Source: Cheilinus undulatus (taxonomy: Eukaryota; Chordata; Actinopteri; Labriformes; Labridae). From it: a stretch of 64,000 nt of DNA. Shown here one piece after another: positions 38,924 to 50,639 of the stretch; the first letter of the stretch is position 1; every line of letters starts with the position of its first letter. The translations under genes were made by a program, and so were the position numbers. The stretch lies in NCBI RefSeq assembly GCF_018320785.1, contig NC_054872.1:40846551-40910550 (forward strand), in the 5' to 3' direction. Under the pieces are notes generated by a model. It was not told where the DNA came from and ran no database searches. It saw only the letters and a list, made by a program, of their open reading frames with translations.

Positions 38924-41900
38924 TTGTGGATATTTTCGGCCACTATGGCCTCCACCCCCTCTGCCTCTGCCCTGTCTGCTGTTCTCCGGTGTCGGGGGAA
39001 TTTCTGGGCCAGGAATCCGCCGACCAAGCGGCCTGCCACCTCGGCGTACAGCCTCGGACTGGCCGGGAGCGTCGTGCGCGACTCTCCTGCTGAGCGCAGC
39101 CGCGCAAACCAGGCGTCACCGTGGGAGTCTTTCCTACAAGGAGAGCGCGTGGCTGTGGGGAGAAGACTGACTGTAGCGTTTGAGTCTCCTCGGGTTGATG
39201 GTAAAGTGCAGAGAGGGAAAGATTCCAAGGACATGAATAAATTATATCACCCAAAACTTTCGCAATCCTCCGGGGACGCGCGCTCAGCTGTGCCTGGTCT
39301 CCAAAACGCGCTCATGCGTCAGCTGACACGCACACTGACATCTAACCTGCCTGGAATAGATAAGTGCTCTAAAATTACGCAGAAGATAAAATATGAAACA
39401 AATGCTGCACATGTTTGTAAAATAGTCTTTGTTCGAGGAACCAGGGGATTCCCTGCTGGAGTTGTTAGAGTGTCCATCACTTCTCCGTGTTTGTTGGAAA
39501 AGAAAGGACAAACACCAGCTCTCGTGTTCACTGGCTGGTCCTCACTGAAGAGCACGTGCCTGTCGTTGACAGCTCTGATGTCACAGCTTGTGTTAATGAA
39601 GCTGCTTTATGGGTCGAGCAGTATCCCTGATGATGCTCCTCAGCTTCTCCTGAGCCAAGAGGAGGAAAACAGCGGGACTGAAGTCCTGCAGGTGAGCCCA
39701 ATCACTAACCATACACACCTTTACAGTGAGTAGGGCTGGGCAGCATAGACCCAGTAACAGATCTTGACGATATCACTAAATAATGTAGGATTTATTAAAG
39801 TGTAAGTGAAAGTACTGGTCTATAAATCTACTCAAGTCAAAGTAAAGTATTTAATTTAACCCTTAGAGCTCACAGATTTTTTTCACCATCATGTCTCATC
39901 TGGACTTTTTTTTTCTTAGAAAGCTTATAAAACTTCAGCCCTGTGGTGCACAGTCAAGCTCTATGCATCCTTTTTTTCAGGACAACCTGAGCATTAAGAA
40001 TATATCTACTACAGTAATGTCCCTTGAATTTTTAAAAAGTTATTGGACTCTAAAGACAAATCGGAATTTGAAACTCAAAGATTTTTACTGATAACACACA
40101 ATAAACTATTGTGACTAAGCATTTTCTTTGCACAGACTTGTTCTCCCATCTCTTGGGGACAAAACAGTGAAAAAAAATTCTGTGACTAAAGGTTTTGAAA
40201 ATATCTACATATATACAAAGAAAAAGTCGGTGCACTTTTTTGTAGCCAGATTCATTTGTGCCATTCCTTTAAGCAGTAGAGACACAACATCTTGCTATTG
40301 GAGGACAGGCCCTCCCACAATGCATTGCCCTCGACAAATATGGTGCTACCCACTGAAAAAAGCCAACATACATGATTGAAAATGGATTAAAAATGGACAA
40401 AAAGACACTTGTTATCAGATGTAATGCTGTGGATTTAATCTTTTAAGACCCCAAAAAGTCACCTAAGTTCCTGGCCCCCTATAATGGCGTCCTTAAGGGC
40501 TACGGAGACGTCAGGGGTAGCAAACGAACGGCAAAATGGTCAGCTTTCAGAGGAAAAAAAAGCGTCTACGACATATTCAGAAGTTATCAACGTTTTTATA
40601 AACTGTGACACTTCTTGTTATTTATGACAACTCTGGGCTGAAACAGAGGGGTTTTTAGACATGCAAAAATCCAGTAGTGGAGGGTTTTTTCAGCAACAAC
40701 CTTCACAGGCATGTTTTGGGGACCTCTGAGAACAATATAAACTTATCTTAAAAGGGTAAAATATGTCCCCTTTAATAGAGTTAAATTTAACACTTTAAAG
40801 TGTCTATATTGGTCCACTATATATAGTTAAACTACACTTTTGAAAGTTAAATATTTTACAGTATGACAGAACTGCAGTAACTCTTGAAAATCTGTGATCA
40901 GGTGGGTCTCCTATGACAAGAACAAAGCAGAGAGTCAACCTCATAGCAAATCAAAGCTTACTGATGAATGCATGCACCTTAAATCACAGGACCTCTAATT
41001 CAGTGAATAACTTCACCAATGGTGCAAATGTGTCTCACATCAAAAGAATCACCAGAGACATGAGCAAAAGGACCAAACGCTGTACAACAGGCAAGATCCA
41101 AACACAACTAAATACAAACACATCTAAACACTCTGCCCAAGGGTGTGATTGGAAACTTAGAAACAAAGTTTAGATCAGTTGACTCTTTATAGAGTCAATT
41201 GACGGATAGAGACACTGACAGATCAACACTGGCAAATAATTCCAACACTGGAGTGTCAGGGCCCAGAATGGGGTTGAAATTAATCTTTGGGAAAAGAAAA
41301 TCTAGAGGAAGTTAGGAAAGACATAACCAAACATGTGTCAAGACTGGGAACCAGGGCTGTAACCTTTGCATAATGGCACCTGCTCCACCAACTGAGCTAA
41401 TCCAGCATTTAGAAATTAACCACAGTAAAAATATTGGTCATAAATTGGGAAATTATGGTTCAGAAATACATTTTAATGCATATATATTTGTAAAAGTGAT
41501 GCAACATTTGTTGCTTGGCAAGTCAGTTGGGGGGGGGGGGGTTCTTTCTGGGGGGCCAAAATCCCTAGCTACACCCCTGGATGTGAGATAATTCTTCCAC
41601 TGTATGCTACTGTGTAGTCAGCAGATATGGAAAAAGTGCAAGGAGCCAGGGATTTCTGAAACAAAAATAAATAAATAAATAAATTACCCAATATTGGGCA
41701 AGTTTTTGGTTTGTAATGATCAAAAATGGCAGAAAATGCTCTACTTGCTGCTTAAACTGTAAAAAAAATTTAATGCCAACATTTCAGTGTCTTCCCAGTA
41801 TTACCAGTGTATTTGAGCAATTTAGACAGTATGTTGGAGTTGGCCTCCAACGTTTGATAACCAATAAATATCTTGATACTGGGTGCCTAGTACTTCTATT

Positions 41901-42179
41901 TTGTTGCTGATTCCCTCATATTACTGTTAGTGGTTCTTACTGTAAACAATGAGATATAGGGAAAGACAACAATGATGTCCTATCTTACATTTCATTTTAT
42001 GGTATCAACTTTGGGTATATTGCCCAGCCACAATAACATTTGTCTTGCTGTTTTAAATAATCCTACAACTCCTGTTTATTTTCCAGGCAAATGTACGAAC
42101 CCCCTGCCCTACTGATATCGCCCCCGCTCAAAACAACCCCAGCTCTGGGCAGATGATCAGCGAGGACAGACCTGACTGA
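38924..42179 (+). CDS. Uncharacterised two-exon protein
   Basis: Exon 1 (38924-39691) is open for 256 codons in a locally GC- and CpG-rich stretch and ends at CTGCAG/GTGAGC. Exon 2 (42087-42179) follows a good acceptor (TTTATTTTCCAG), joins in phase and stops after 30 codons (ending SEDRPD). An AATAAA follows at 42353. The product is 286 aa, or 279 from the second ATG (38945). I do not recognise it. The first 50 residues are Arg/Ser/Ala-rich with few acids (VLRCRGNFWARNPPTKRP), like a mitochondrial presequence. Residues near 211-225 are hydrophobic (CLSLTALMSQLVLMKLL), and the end is acidic to polar (SQEEENSGTEVLQ). No catalytic or structural motif is visible. The coding call rests on frame length, splice phase, CpG content and the polyadenylation signal, not on homology. 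Confidence 0.5.
39727..42033. repeat. Transposon-derived intron of the uncharacterised gene
   Basis: The intron begins with an AGGGCTGGGCAGCATAG end (about 39731) and finishes with TGGGTATATTGCCCAGCCAC (to about 42031). Both are ends of the GGGCTGGGCAATAT family, so much of the intron may be one large composite element. Inside are a TACTCAAGTCAAAGTAAAG fragment (39790-39860) of the family at 49475, a repeat ending GGTAAAATATGTCCCCTTT (about 40441-40773), a GAGTTAAATTTAACACTTTA fragment (40779-40800) and a related satellite unit (41690-41900). Confidence 0.4.
41522..41582 (-). repeat. Short repeat with 13-base G run (CCAGGGGTGTAGCTAGGG family)
   Basis: Read on the minus strand this is CCAGGGGTGTAGCTAGGGAT, then TTTTGGCCCCCCAGAAAGAAC, then a 13-base C run (G run 41529-41541). 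The same order occurs on the plus strand at 63208-63255, with a 14-base C run. Confidence 0.65.
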
Positions 42180-42352
42180 GAGTCCAAGGCCTCAGCACCA
42201 AAAACACACACACCATGTTCCAGCCTTATTTATTGACTTTTACTAAACATGAGCCACATTTGGACTTCAATCCCCTGCAGTAAAAGAAAAACAGGCTGTT
42301 TTTTTGCACTTTATTGCCTCAGTACAAGAGAAAACATCAGAAAAACTGTATG

Positions 42353-42358
42353 AATAAA
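42353..42358 (+). terminator. Polyadenylation signal of the uncharacterised gene
   Basis: AATAAA lies 173 bp after the stop codon of exon 2 and is followed by GTCTGTCACAC. Confidence 0.5.
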
Positions 42359-42379
42359 TGTCTGTCACACATCATGTTT

Positions 42380-45300
42380 GAAGTACATTTTACATGGAAT
42401 TTCTAAGGCCTCCTGGTGGATGGTTATAATAATTACATTGAGATTATCTTGTAGCTACATTGTGCAAAAGCTTATTTTTTAAACACAGTGAGATGACATT
42501 TCAGAATGGAGCAATAGAGTGCAACATCACAATGAAATATTGAAAATTAGTCCAAGCACAGGTCTGTCATTTGGGAAACTTTACTAAATGCTTTTTTAAA
42601 ATTGATTATATTAGTACCAACACTTATGCATCGAAGTTGGTTGTCTCTTTATACTGAAGAAAGGCACAGATGTGGTGAATAAGCTGTCGAAGGGCACCAT
42701 CAGGCAGGAAGGAGGATTGACACAACCCTGATCGTATTCTGGATGTCTTTGAGGGGGTGTGGGACAATAGTCTGCAGAAAAAATAGTCCTCACCTTAAGA
42801 GCTGAGTAAAAGAGGTAGATGTGACAAGTAAGCACAGCTTTGTTTACTGTCAGTGGGTGGTAGGGTTGGCATGAGCCCCTGACCATGCCATGGATTTCTC
42901 AAATGCCCAGCAATGCTCTCTGGGTACATGAAAAGGTGTGAAAGGCCCGGACAAAAGCGATGCTGTTGACCTTGACTGGTGAGGAACATGTGTCAATACG
43001 TGTTGAGCTTGACTTTGGTTGGCCAACAATGATGAATCTTTAGCAACCTACATGCCTAAAACTGATGCACATGACTGTATAACCTTACAAATATTTTACA
43101 ACAGTTAGGTCAATGACGCAAATGTTGCATACTTTTAGGTTTTTGACATGAGGGAAGGAAGTAACAGTTGCTTAAAAACTAGGCTACACAGAAACTGATA
43201 TTATTTAGGCTGGCATTAAAGAGGCAGTGATAAAACAACACATAATTTGTCTCACATTTAATGGTTCAATAGTGAAATAGTGAAAAAAAACACAACTTAT
43301 CAATCGAAGTAAACTTAAAAGTATAAACTCCTATGTTATGCTACTTTATATTAGGCCAGCTTAGGGACAAGTATTATGCACTGCTTTTTTAGTACAATTT
43401 ACTAACTTAAAGGATGCTTTATTTAAAGCTGATAAATTTAAATTCAACTAGCCAAATGTAAACTGCAACACACGAATGCATCAGTATGTTATGATTCTAT
43501 TTAAATGAACAGCTACAATACACATCTATTACGCCATTTAACATCATCTTGGGAAATTTACAAAGCCTCACCGATCACTATTTCTCTTACGGTTGGGTAA
43601 GAAAATGCTGCCATGTAGCCTAGTCCTTAGCTTAGCTTTGCTCAGTATTAGCATATCTTTGCCTAGTATTGGCTGAGTTTAGTGGAAACTAAGGGAGACC
43701 AACTAGCCCAAACTTTCTTTGGGGAAATAATCGTTTGACGGGTAAATTCAGCTGAAAATGGGCCATCAGGTAAAATGGACCCTTTGCACTCAACAGGACC
43801 ATGCTCCACAGTTACAGATGTACATGCTACTATTTGTATTCGCTCTGGTTTAGAATCCAGACATATATAAACACACATAAGCAAGGTTTCCTGTTAGACC
43901 TGTATGTTCTACTCAGGTTCATTATATTAGTGTTCATTAAGCATAAAGCAACTGTTAATAAAGTTTGTTCTTTTACACCAGTTTACACCCATGTGCCCAC
44001 ACATCTGTGTGCATGCACATTTTGCTAAATCTCTTTCAACCATACTGCATGCTGGGGCCTCTGTTTTGCTTGGTTTGTCTTATTGTGACGACTTCCCCCA
44101 GCATGTGTTAAAACCTACCCTGGTAGTGGGGAAGGTTGTAACAGACGACCACCTTGTATTTGACATTGATTCACAAGACATGTGATCTTGCAGAATTTTT
44201 TTTTTATTTGTAGATAAAAAAGTGGTTGTATTGTATAAAAGATTGAGAGTTCTAGCTCAAATATTCACGGAGTTACAGCTGCTGAAGCAAAAAGTGTTAC
44301 AGCCATACCTGGTCTCCCCTACATGACAGGAAAGACTGGAACAAGAGATTAAAAAAAAAGAGAAACCACGAGACCAGGAAAATGAAGGAAGATCAAAAAA
44401 CAACCAGAGCAGGAATTACAGAATAGAAATGTGTCCAACATGAGCTCAAGTTAAGATTAAAGAAACACGTCTTCATGCATGTCATGTTTTCACTGTGTTG
44501 TTTCTGTTGCACATCAAAGAAAATATCTGGTGTCAGCTTGCCTTTGAAATGATAAAGATTTCGTATGAAATAATTGTTGGCCAATTACCTGAATACGATG
44601 GTGCACCTCAAAAGTGGGTATCTTGATGGTCTTGCTCTGATAATTCAATTTCCCCAGATTTTAAACACTTGAATATTCAAGAGGCCTGTGTCCATGTATT
44701 AAATTACCATTCAATCTTGACAGTCAAATAGACTGTTTAACAAAAACTGGCACCTTTTGGCTGAATTTACTGCACATCTTAAACTGTTTTAATTTTCGAC
44801 CAAATTATTTAAAAAAAAAAAAACCCAAAGAGCCAAAGTCTAAATGTCATTACTATTTATTTTATATGACAGTCTAGTACCCTAACCCTTTAGGGTACGT
44901 TTTGGTTGACAGGCAACTTTTAACTAAGATTTTCATAATAGTGAATAGGTTATTTTTTTTGTATTTACAACTTGCTCTTTATACCAGTTAGATAACAAAT
45001 GAGGCACCATTCTGGCAGTTTAAAGTATATTATATGATTTAAGACTGACTGGGAAATTTTAGGTAGTTAAGGCTCCAATAAATGTATTTTGGTGCTGAAA
45101 ATACAAGCTGGTGTTTCCTCATTATATTTGACTCTATGTAGACAACGGGAAAAATAGTTCTCTACTGAACCAAAACAAATTTGCCTTTTCCCTGAGGAAT
45201 TAATGCAAATTACACACACTTCTCTGCAGCTCAGGCAGGAAAAAACCCCTTGTTAGCACACCCCTGGTCCTATAATTCATTGGGATCCCTGTCTTTTATG

Positions 45301-45439
45301 GCCATATTTTGAAGCAAAAGTGTGTTGAAGTAGACGATAAATTTATAATAAATCTTCAGAAACACATATTTAACTGCTTAATTAGCTCCACTGGGAGAAG
45401 CTGAAACGTCAAAGTGTTGTGTAATTTCTCAAGGTGACA
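42380..45439. other. Intergenic, no gene recognised
   Basis: This is 3 kb of AT-rich sequence between the uncharacterised gene and the mgat1 promoter. Frames of 60-90 codons near 42611-42989 (minus), 43663-43884 (minus) and 43801-44185 (plus) carry no domain. A stretch near 43620-43680 repeats TTAGCTTAGC and CTAGTATTGGC-like words. A 12-base A run lies near 44811. Confidence 0.4.
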
Positions 45440-45520
45440 GTTAGGGCGGGACTTCCTGTGCCTGCGCGCTACCCAGGAAGTCGTCGTGTTACTTTTCTCT
45501 CCTCCTCCTCTTCCAGTCTT
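45440..45520 (+). promoter_or_regulatory. mgat1 core promoter with inverted ETS-site pair
   Basis: GGGCGGG (45444-45450, a GC box) abuts ACTTCCTG (45451-45458). Fifteen bases later comes CAGGAAGT (45474-45481), its exact reverse complement. Both are ETS-type sites. Between them lies CCTGCGCGCTACC, a CpG core resembling an NRF1 half-site. A pyrimidine tract (TTTTCTCTCCTCCTCCTCTTCC, 45493-45514) follows and probably holds the transcription start. There is no TATA box, which fits a housekeeping gene. Confidence 0.65.
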
Positions 45521-45665
45521 GCGAGAAACCAGACAAACTAAGCGGCGTTAAGTTGCGTTAATAGCCGGGGGAACGAGCAGGAGAACAGTTTGACTCCGGA
45601 GCTACCAGGCCTTTCGGCCCCTGTCGTTTGACTTTGACGGTTGTCATCGAAGAAACGGCGGAGAA

Positions 45666-45701
45666 ATGGCTACAAGACGAAGAAGTCCTCTCACAGTCAG
45701 G
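45666..45701 (+). other. mgat1 5' leader exon with upstream ATG
   Basis: The non-coding first exon (from about 45510) ends at 45701 before GTAAGG. It contains an ATG at 45666 that reads MATRRRSPLTVR and ends exactly at the splice. If spliced to the acceptor at 46584-46585 it continues as MEVGSES then stop, giving a 19-codon upstream frame ahead of the MGAT1 start. A role in translation control is inferred only. Confidence 0.5.
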
Positions 45702-45940
45702 GTAAGGGCTAATTTCAACACGCTCCCCCTTAATAAGCGACAGTATTTACAGTCTGGTGAGAAAACCTGTCCGGCAAGAAACATGGAGTTCAGCTAAGTC
45801 TTTAGTCAGTGAATTTGGTTTTTATCACCGCTATCAAACACACCGTTTAGCTTATTTGACGAGGCAGCCACAGGTGATAAGAAAAAATCGATAAGGCACA
45901 GTTTGGTGAATCATCACAACAGTTCACGTAAGGCAGCTTC

Positions 45941-46612
45941 CCATGAAACAGAAATGACCAAAAAGCTTGACTCTGTTTCCTGTTTTCGCAGTTTTTCTCG
46001 ATTCTGTTTCTCATATCTGCCAGTTTATGGCAGTATTTTCCCCAATAGTACATGATGTTCTTATTATTTCAGGTGGAAGGGCGTAGTGAAAGTTTAATAT
46101 GCATGTTTTTTTTTTAATTAGATTGTCATGGTTATGTATTTAGTAGATTTTATGTCACAGCTGGTCCAGGTACTGTTAGTTTTATCTGCTGGATGAAGCT
46201 AGGTATTTTAGTTCAGTGGTTTAAACCTTAAAAAACTCTTTAAAAAGAGATGAGACATAGACTGTTTAATAAAAAACAAGTGGAACAAACTGTTTTATTT
46301 GATTCTATTTGTGCTTTAGCATTTCCCACTATCTACTAATACAAAGGTTAAGCAAATTGGGTACAATTATCCAAAAACAAACTATTTGAATAAGTGACAC
46401 ATGTATAAAAACTGCTATGAGTCCACTGTGATGAGCTTAAACTGTAAAATGATGCTTGCATAATAGAAAAGACAAACACTTCCTTCCTTTTCCTGCATTT
46501 GCTGTTTTTTTCAGACTGTATTTTAAATCTGTCAGTTAATTGCAATATTTTTTCCTAATCATACATTGTGTTTTTCTTATTTCAGATGGAAGTGGGAAGT
46601 GAAAGCTAAGGA
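45941..46612 (+). repeat. Diverged direct duplication containing two splice acceptors in the mgat1 leader
   Basis: Copy A (about 45951-46098) and copy B (about 46456-46612) align over roughly 150 bp and lie 513 bp apart. Matches include ATCTGCCAGTTTATGGCAGTATT against ATCTGTCAGTTAATTGCAATATT, then TTATTATTTCAG against CTTATTTCAG. The putative exon starts GTGGAAGGGCGTAGTGAAAG and ATGGAAGTGGGAAGTGAAAG also match. Both copies keep a pyrimidine tract and AG, at 46071-46072 and 46584-46585. Copy B continues without a needed intron into the MGAT1 coding exon. Confidence 0.72.
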
Positions 46613-46882
46613 GCTTTCAGAATAACTCCTTTGCTCCAGGATGCAACGTGTCCTTCATAATTTTTTAACCACTTTCACCTTTAGTGACACTGCATTGTGT
46701 CATTATAACTTTTTTAACCACACAGAGTCAGCAAGGTGTGGCTCCAGATCTGTGATCATGCACTTGTGATGATACACAAGCTGCCCTTCCCATATCCCAT
46801 TCCTGTTGTCTGTTAAAGGACACCTCTTTCTATTCAGATCCTTCCCCCCTGATCCAACCTCCTCCCTTTGACTTTCTGGGCC

Positions 46883-48366
46883 ATGCTCCGAAAGAGAGGC
46901 TCTGTCATTCTTTGTGGTGCGTTCCTGTTTATTACCTGGAACGCAATATTGGTGCTTCTGCTGTGGGGTAGACCCCCAACCGGCCAGCCGGACGATTCTG
47001 GCCGAGAGCAGAGGGAGGCTGTTGAAATCCCTACCAATGATGTGGTGGGAGATGTGCTCCGAATGGCAGACACGTTTGAGGCCGAGCTTGAAATGCAGAA
47101 AAAAATCCTTCTGCAGATCCAGAGCCATCAGTCGCTGTGGGATTCATCAAACAAAGACAGACCAAAGGTTGTCATCCCCAGTCAGCCTGTCATTCCTATC
47201 CTGGTAATCGCCTGTAACAGGGTCACTGTGAGGCGCTGCTTAGATAAACTCCTGGAGCACCGTCCTTCAGCAGAGCTCTACCCAATTATCGTCAGTCAGG
47301 ACTGTGGACATGCGGAGACTGCTGAGGTGATCCGATCTTATGGAAATAAAGTCACCCATCTGAAACAGCCAGACCTGTCGGATATCCCTGTGCAACCAGG
47401 TCACAAGAAGTTTCAGGGTTACTACAAAATCTCCAGGCATTACCGCTGGGCTCTCAATCAAGTGTTTAAGACCCTCTCCCATTCCTCTGTCGTGATCGTA
47501 GAGGATGATCTGGAGGTGAGCATCATCAATAAATTGCATTAAATAATCTTGTTAATTAATGAAATATATATATTCATAAGTTCCCTATTTTTATGCATTA
47601 TCATATTTTTAACACTGCTGGAATCCCCAGTTTCATTGACCTTTGAATTTTTCATTTCCCACTGTAGGTGGCGCCAGACTTCTTTGAGTACTTCCGAGCC
47701 CTGCTGCCACTCCTGCAATCTGACCCCAGCCTGTGGTGTGTATCAGCTTGGAATGACAATGGCAGAGATGGCTATGTGGACCCAGGCAAGGCAGACCTGC
47801 TCTACAGGACAGACTTCTTTCCTGGCCTGGGGTGGATGGTCCTCAAGGAGATGTGGGAGGAGCTGGAGCCAAAGTGGCCTGCATCATTCTGGGACGACTG
47901 GATGCGTCAGCCAGAGCAGCGCCGCAACCGTGCCTGCATACGTCCAGAGATCTCACGGACTCTGACTTTTGGCCGGCAAGGTGTGAGTCTGGGTCAGTTT
48001 TATGACAAGTACTTACGTTACATTAAACTAAATACCGAATTTGTGCCTTTCACCAAGAAGGACCTGAGTTACTTGAAGGAGGAGACATATAGAGAAAACT
48101 TTCAGAAGGAAGTTTACAGTGCACCTGTGGTCACATATGAAGATGTTAAGCAGGGGCAGCTACAAGGAAAAGGGCCCTTTCGCCTTCAATATTCAAGTAA
48201 AGACAGTTTCAAAGTGCTTGCCAAAAACCTAGGAATTATGGATGACTTGAAATCTGGAGTCCCAAGGGCAGGATACAGAGGGGTTGTCAGTTTCATATCA
48301 AGAGGACGGAGAATCTACTTAGCCCCTCCTCCTGGATGGACCCAGTATGATGCCAGTTGGAGCTGA
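46883..48366 (+). CDS. mgat1: Alpha-1,3-mannosyl-glycoprotein 2-beta-N-acetylglucosaminyltransferase (GnT-I)
   Basis: Two coding exons (46883-47515 and 47668-48366) join in phase to 443 aa (human 445). It is a type II Golgi protein: a short basic tail MLRKRGS, a membrane anchor near 8-30 (VILCGAFLFITWNAILVLLLW), a stem with coiled-coil-like text (VLRMADTFEAELEMQKKILL), then the GT13 catalytic domain from about residue 95. Visible landmarks are PVIPILVIACNRVTVRRCLD, the metal-binding EDD at 207-209, WCVSAWNDNGRDG, and WDDWMR near 286-291, which holds the family's catalytic Asp. GVPRAGYRGVVSF lies near the end. The enzyme adds GlcNAc from UDP-GlcNAc to Man5GlcNAc2 and so opens hybrid and complex N-glycan synthesis. 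Mammalian MGAT1 coding sequence is a single exon; here an intron of 152 bp falls right after the EDDLE codons, which is worth noting. Confidence 0.97.
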
Positions 48367-49008
48367 TAATCCAGAAGAAAACCAATATGTAGTAGCCTTT
48401 TCATGATTGTCAGTTAGGGGAGGTATTCCAGACCAAAGACTCATGTCCTTAAACGTTCTCATTGATTGAATGATATGTACTCTGATTAATCGTTCTTAAT
48501 GATTTGGATGGGTTGTCCCCTTTTCTGATGTTGGGGCTATTGCCAATGCCTCTCAGGTCTTTTTCATTGATTCCAAAACATTTCTTACAATGTGGGATAC
48601 TGCCTGAACAGTTTGTAAGACAAAACTGCTGTCAATCAACAGAGATCTATTTTTTATATTATGCAAATTGTGCACATGATGTTCATTACTGCATTCAATG
48701 CAATGACCTGTTTTGCCATTAATGTTTTAAATTATTTTTGATTTCTGGTAGCCTATGTAAACTGTTCATGTCCTATAAGAATATAAAAACATAATCTGTG
48801 GTATGGTTGCTTATGACAGTGGTGACTGGTCATAACTGCAGTGTAATCAGTCATTTGTTTCCTGGTGTTTTTGTCTTCTATGAAAATCAGTTCTTCCTGC
48901 TCACATTTTAATGTCAAATAGTTTTGTCTAATGATTCTACAATGGCAGTACTGCTTGCAGGTTCGTCACCTTGCAAGCTATAAAATTTGTGTGTTTGTAT
49001 ATTTTTGG

Positions 49009-49014
49009 AATAAA
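49009..49014 (+). terminator. mgat1 polyadenylation signal
   Basis: AATAAA about 640 bp after the stop, preceded by TTTTTGG and followed by a T/G-rich stretch. The 3' UTR (48367-49030) shows no repeat. Confidence 0.65.
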
Positions 49015-49474
49015 AAGACAATACACAATTGTGTTTAAAATGAGTTGCTTTTTTGTTAAGGAAGAAATTAATTTACTATTTCATAGTCGCCATAACATGG
49101 CAGCTTTACACACTGATAATGCCCACTTAGGGAATTGTTATAAACTCAATTTGTGCAGTAGAAATTACTAAAACTCACAAAACAGCATCATAAATATTAA
49201 TAGAGCTCTGAAATTCTCTTAAGTTGCAGATTTTGTGCAGCCTTAAAAACAATTCTTTACTTGTTGGTTAATTTCTTTTGCTGTTGAAACAAGTCAAACA
49301 AATCATATGATACTCAGGATAGAAAAAAAATGTACTTATGTAGCATTTAAAATGGATGCAAATGCAAAATCTGTTTATTTTCCCACTTAAGGGCTGTTGG
49401 ATACAGGTGAGAAATTATAGTAAATATCATTTGCAGGATAGCAGTTTGCATAACAGAGGGTTAATGTTCAGTAT

Positions 49475-50597
49475 TAGGGGTGAAAAGTAACTAATTACAT
49501 TCACTGAAATCTCAAATTACTGCAATTAAGTACGTCTTAGAATCCATTTTTTAAATCAGTACTTTTACTTCTACTTGAGTAAGTTTTAACCAGAGTACTT
49601 GTACTTCTACTTGAGCACAATACTGTTGTACTTTCCTGCCTCTATTTAGCACATAGCTAGAGAATGATTTCACATCCCAAAATAGAAAAAAACTGGAGTG
49701 ATGAATTATCAGTGTTACACATTTCTGAGTTGAGTTTAATCCCTAGTGTGTCATTTTAACTCTATTCTGAGTGAAATGGTCTTTGTCAGGGTTGATCCAC
49801 CAGTTTTAATCCAGCACTGTAAAAAGTCAATTGATGGAAGCTCCACTCACTGTGATTTCAAATCTAAGGTGATGTGTGGGTGGATTTTCCCATCATGCCC
49901 TTGGGAAGAGGGTTTTGATGTGTTTGGGTGTTTTCTGTTGTACAAGTACAACGATCCCTGTTGGGGTTCTTCTGCTCATGTTTCTGGTGGATTGTTGTTG
50001 TTCTTGATGTGAGACACATTTTCACCATGAGTGAAGTTATCCACTGAGTTTGAGTTCCCCTCTGTGACTTAAGGTGACACTAAAGGTTGCATAGTGTTTT
50101 CTTTTATTAGTATGCTTTGCCTTGCTTTGAGGTTGGCTCTGATTTGTTCTTGCCAGAGGAGAGTCACCTTACCACAGATTTTACAGCATGACTGCTGCTC
50201 TGTCAAATTGTAAAATATTCAACACTTTCAAAAGTGTAAGGACACTAAAAAGGACACATCTGAAGTGTTTAACTCTTTGTGAGTTTAATTCACTGTCAAT
50301 TTTGCTGTGTATTTTATTTCATTATCATAGAGGTGTGACTGTACCTGAACATCCTGGTTGGAGATCTATTCTCTTGTTTTTGTTACCAATAAGGGAAGGT
50401 ATTTCACTGTACAACTTCTTAGTATTTCCTCAGCACCTGAATTATGTTTTAAATTAAATTCTTATACTTTTACTTGCGTAGATTTGTAGACCAGTACTTT
50501 ACCAGTACTACCATACATACCAGTTCAACTTAAGTAAATTCTAACCAAAGTAACTGTACTTTCACTTGAGTAACTTGTCATGTACTTTTTTCACATC
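49475..50597. mobile_element. Miniature transposon family rich in TACTTGAGTAA motifs, with an inner insertion
   Basis: The left part reads GGGGTGAAAAGTAACTAATT and then ACTTCTACTTGAGTAAGTTT (about 49480-49620). The right part reads TACTTTTACTTGCGTAGATT through CTTGAGTAACTTGTCATGTAC to TTTTTTCAC (about 50465-50594). This is a widespread fish element whose ends recall each other in inverted form (AGTAACT...CAC). The central 800 bp are unrelated and include TGAAGTGTTTAACTCTTTGTG-type text, perhaps a second miniature element. A short fragment of the same family lies at 39790-39860. Confidence 0.55.
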
Positions 50598-50639
50598 AGA
50601 TTATATTTTTTAAAACTATCATTAGAATGTATTCAATAT

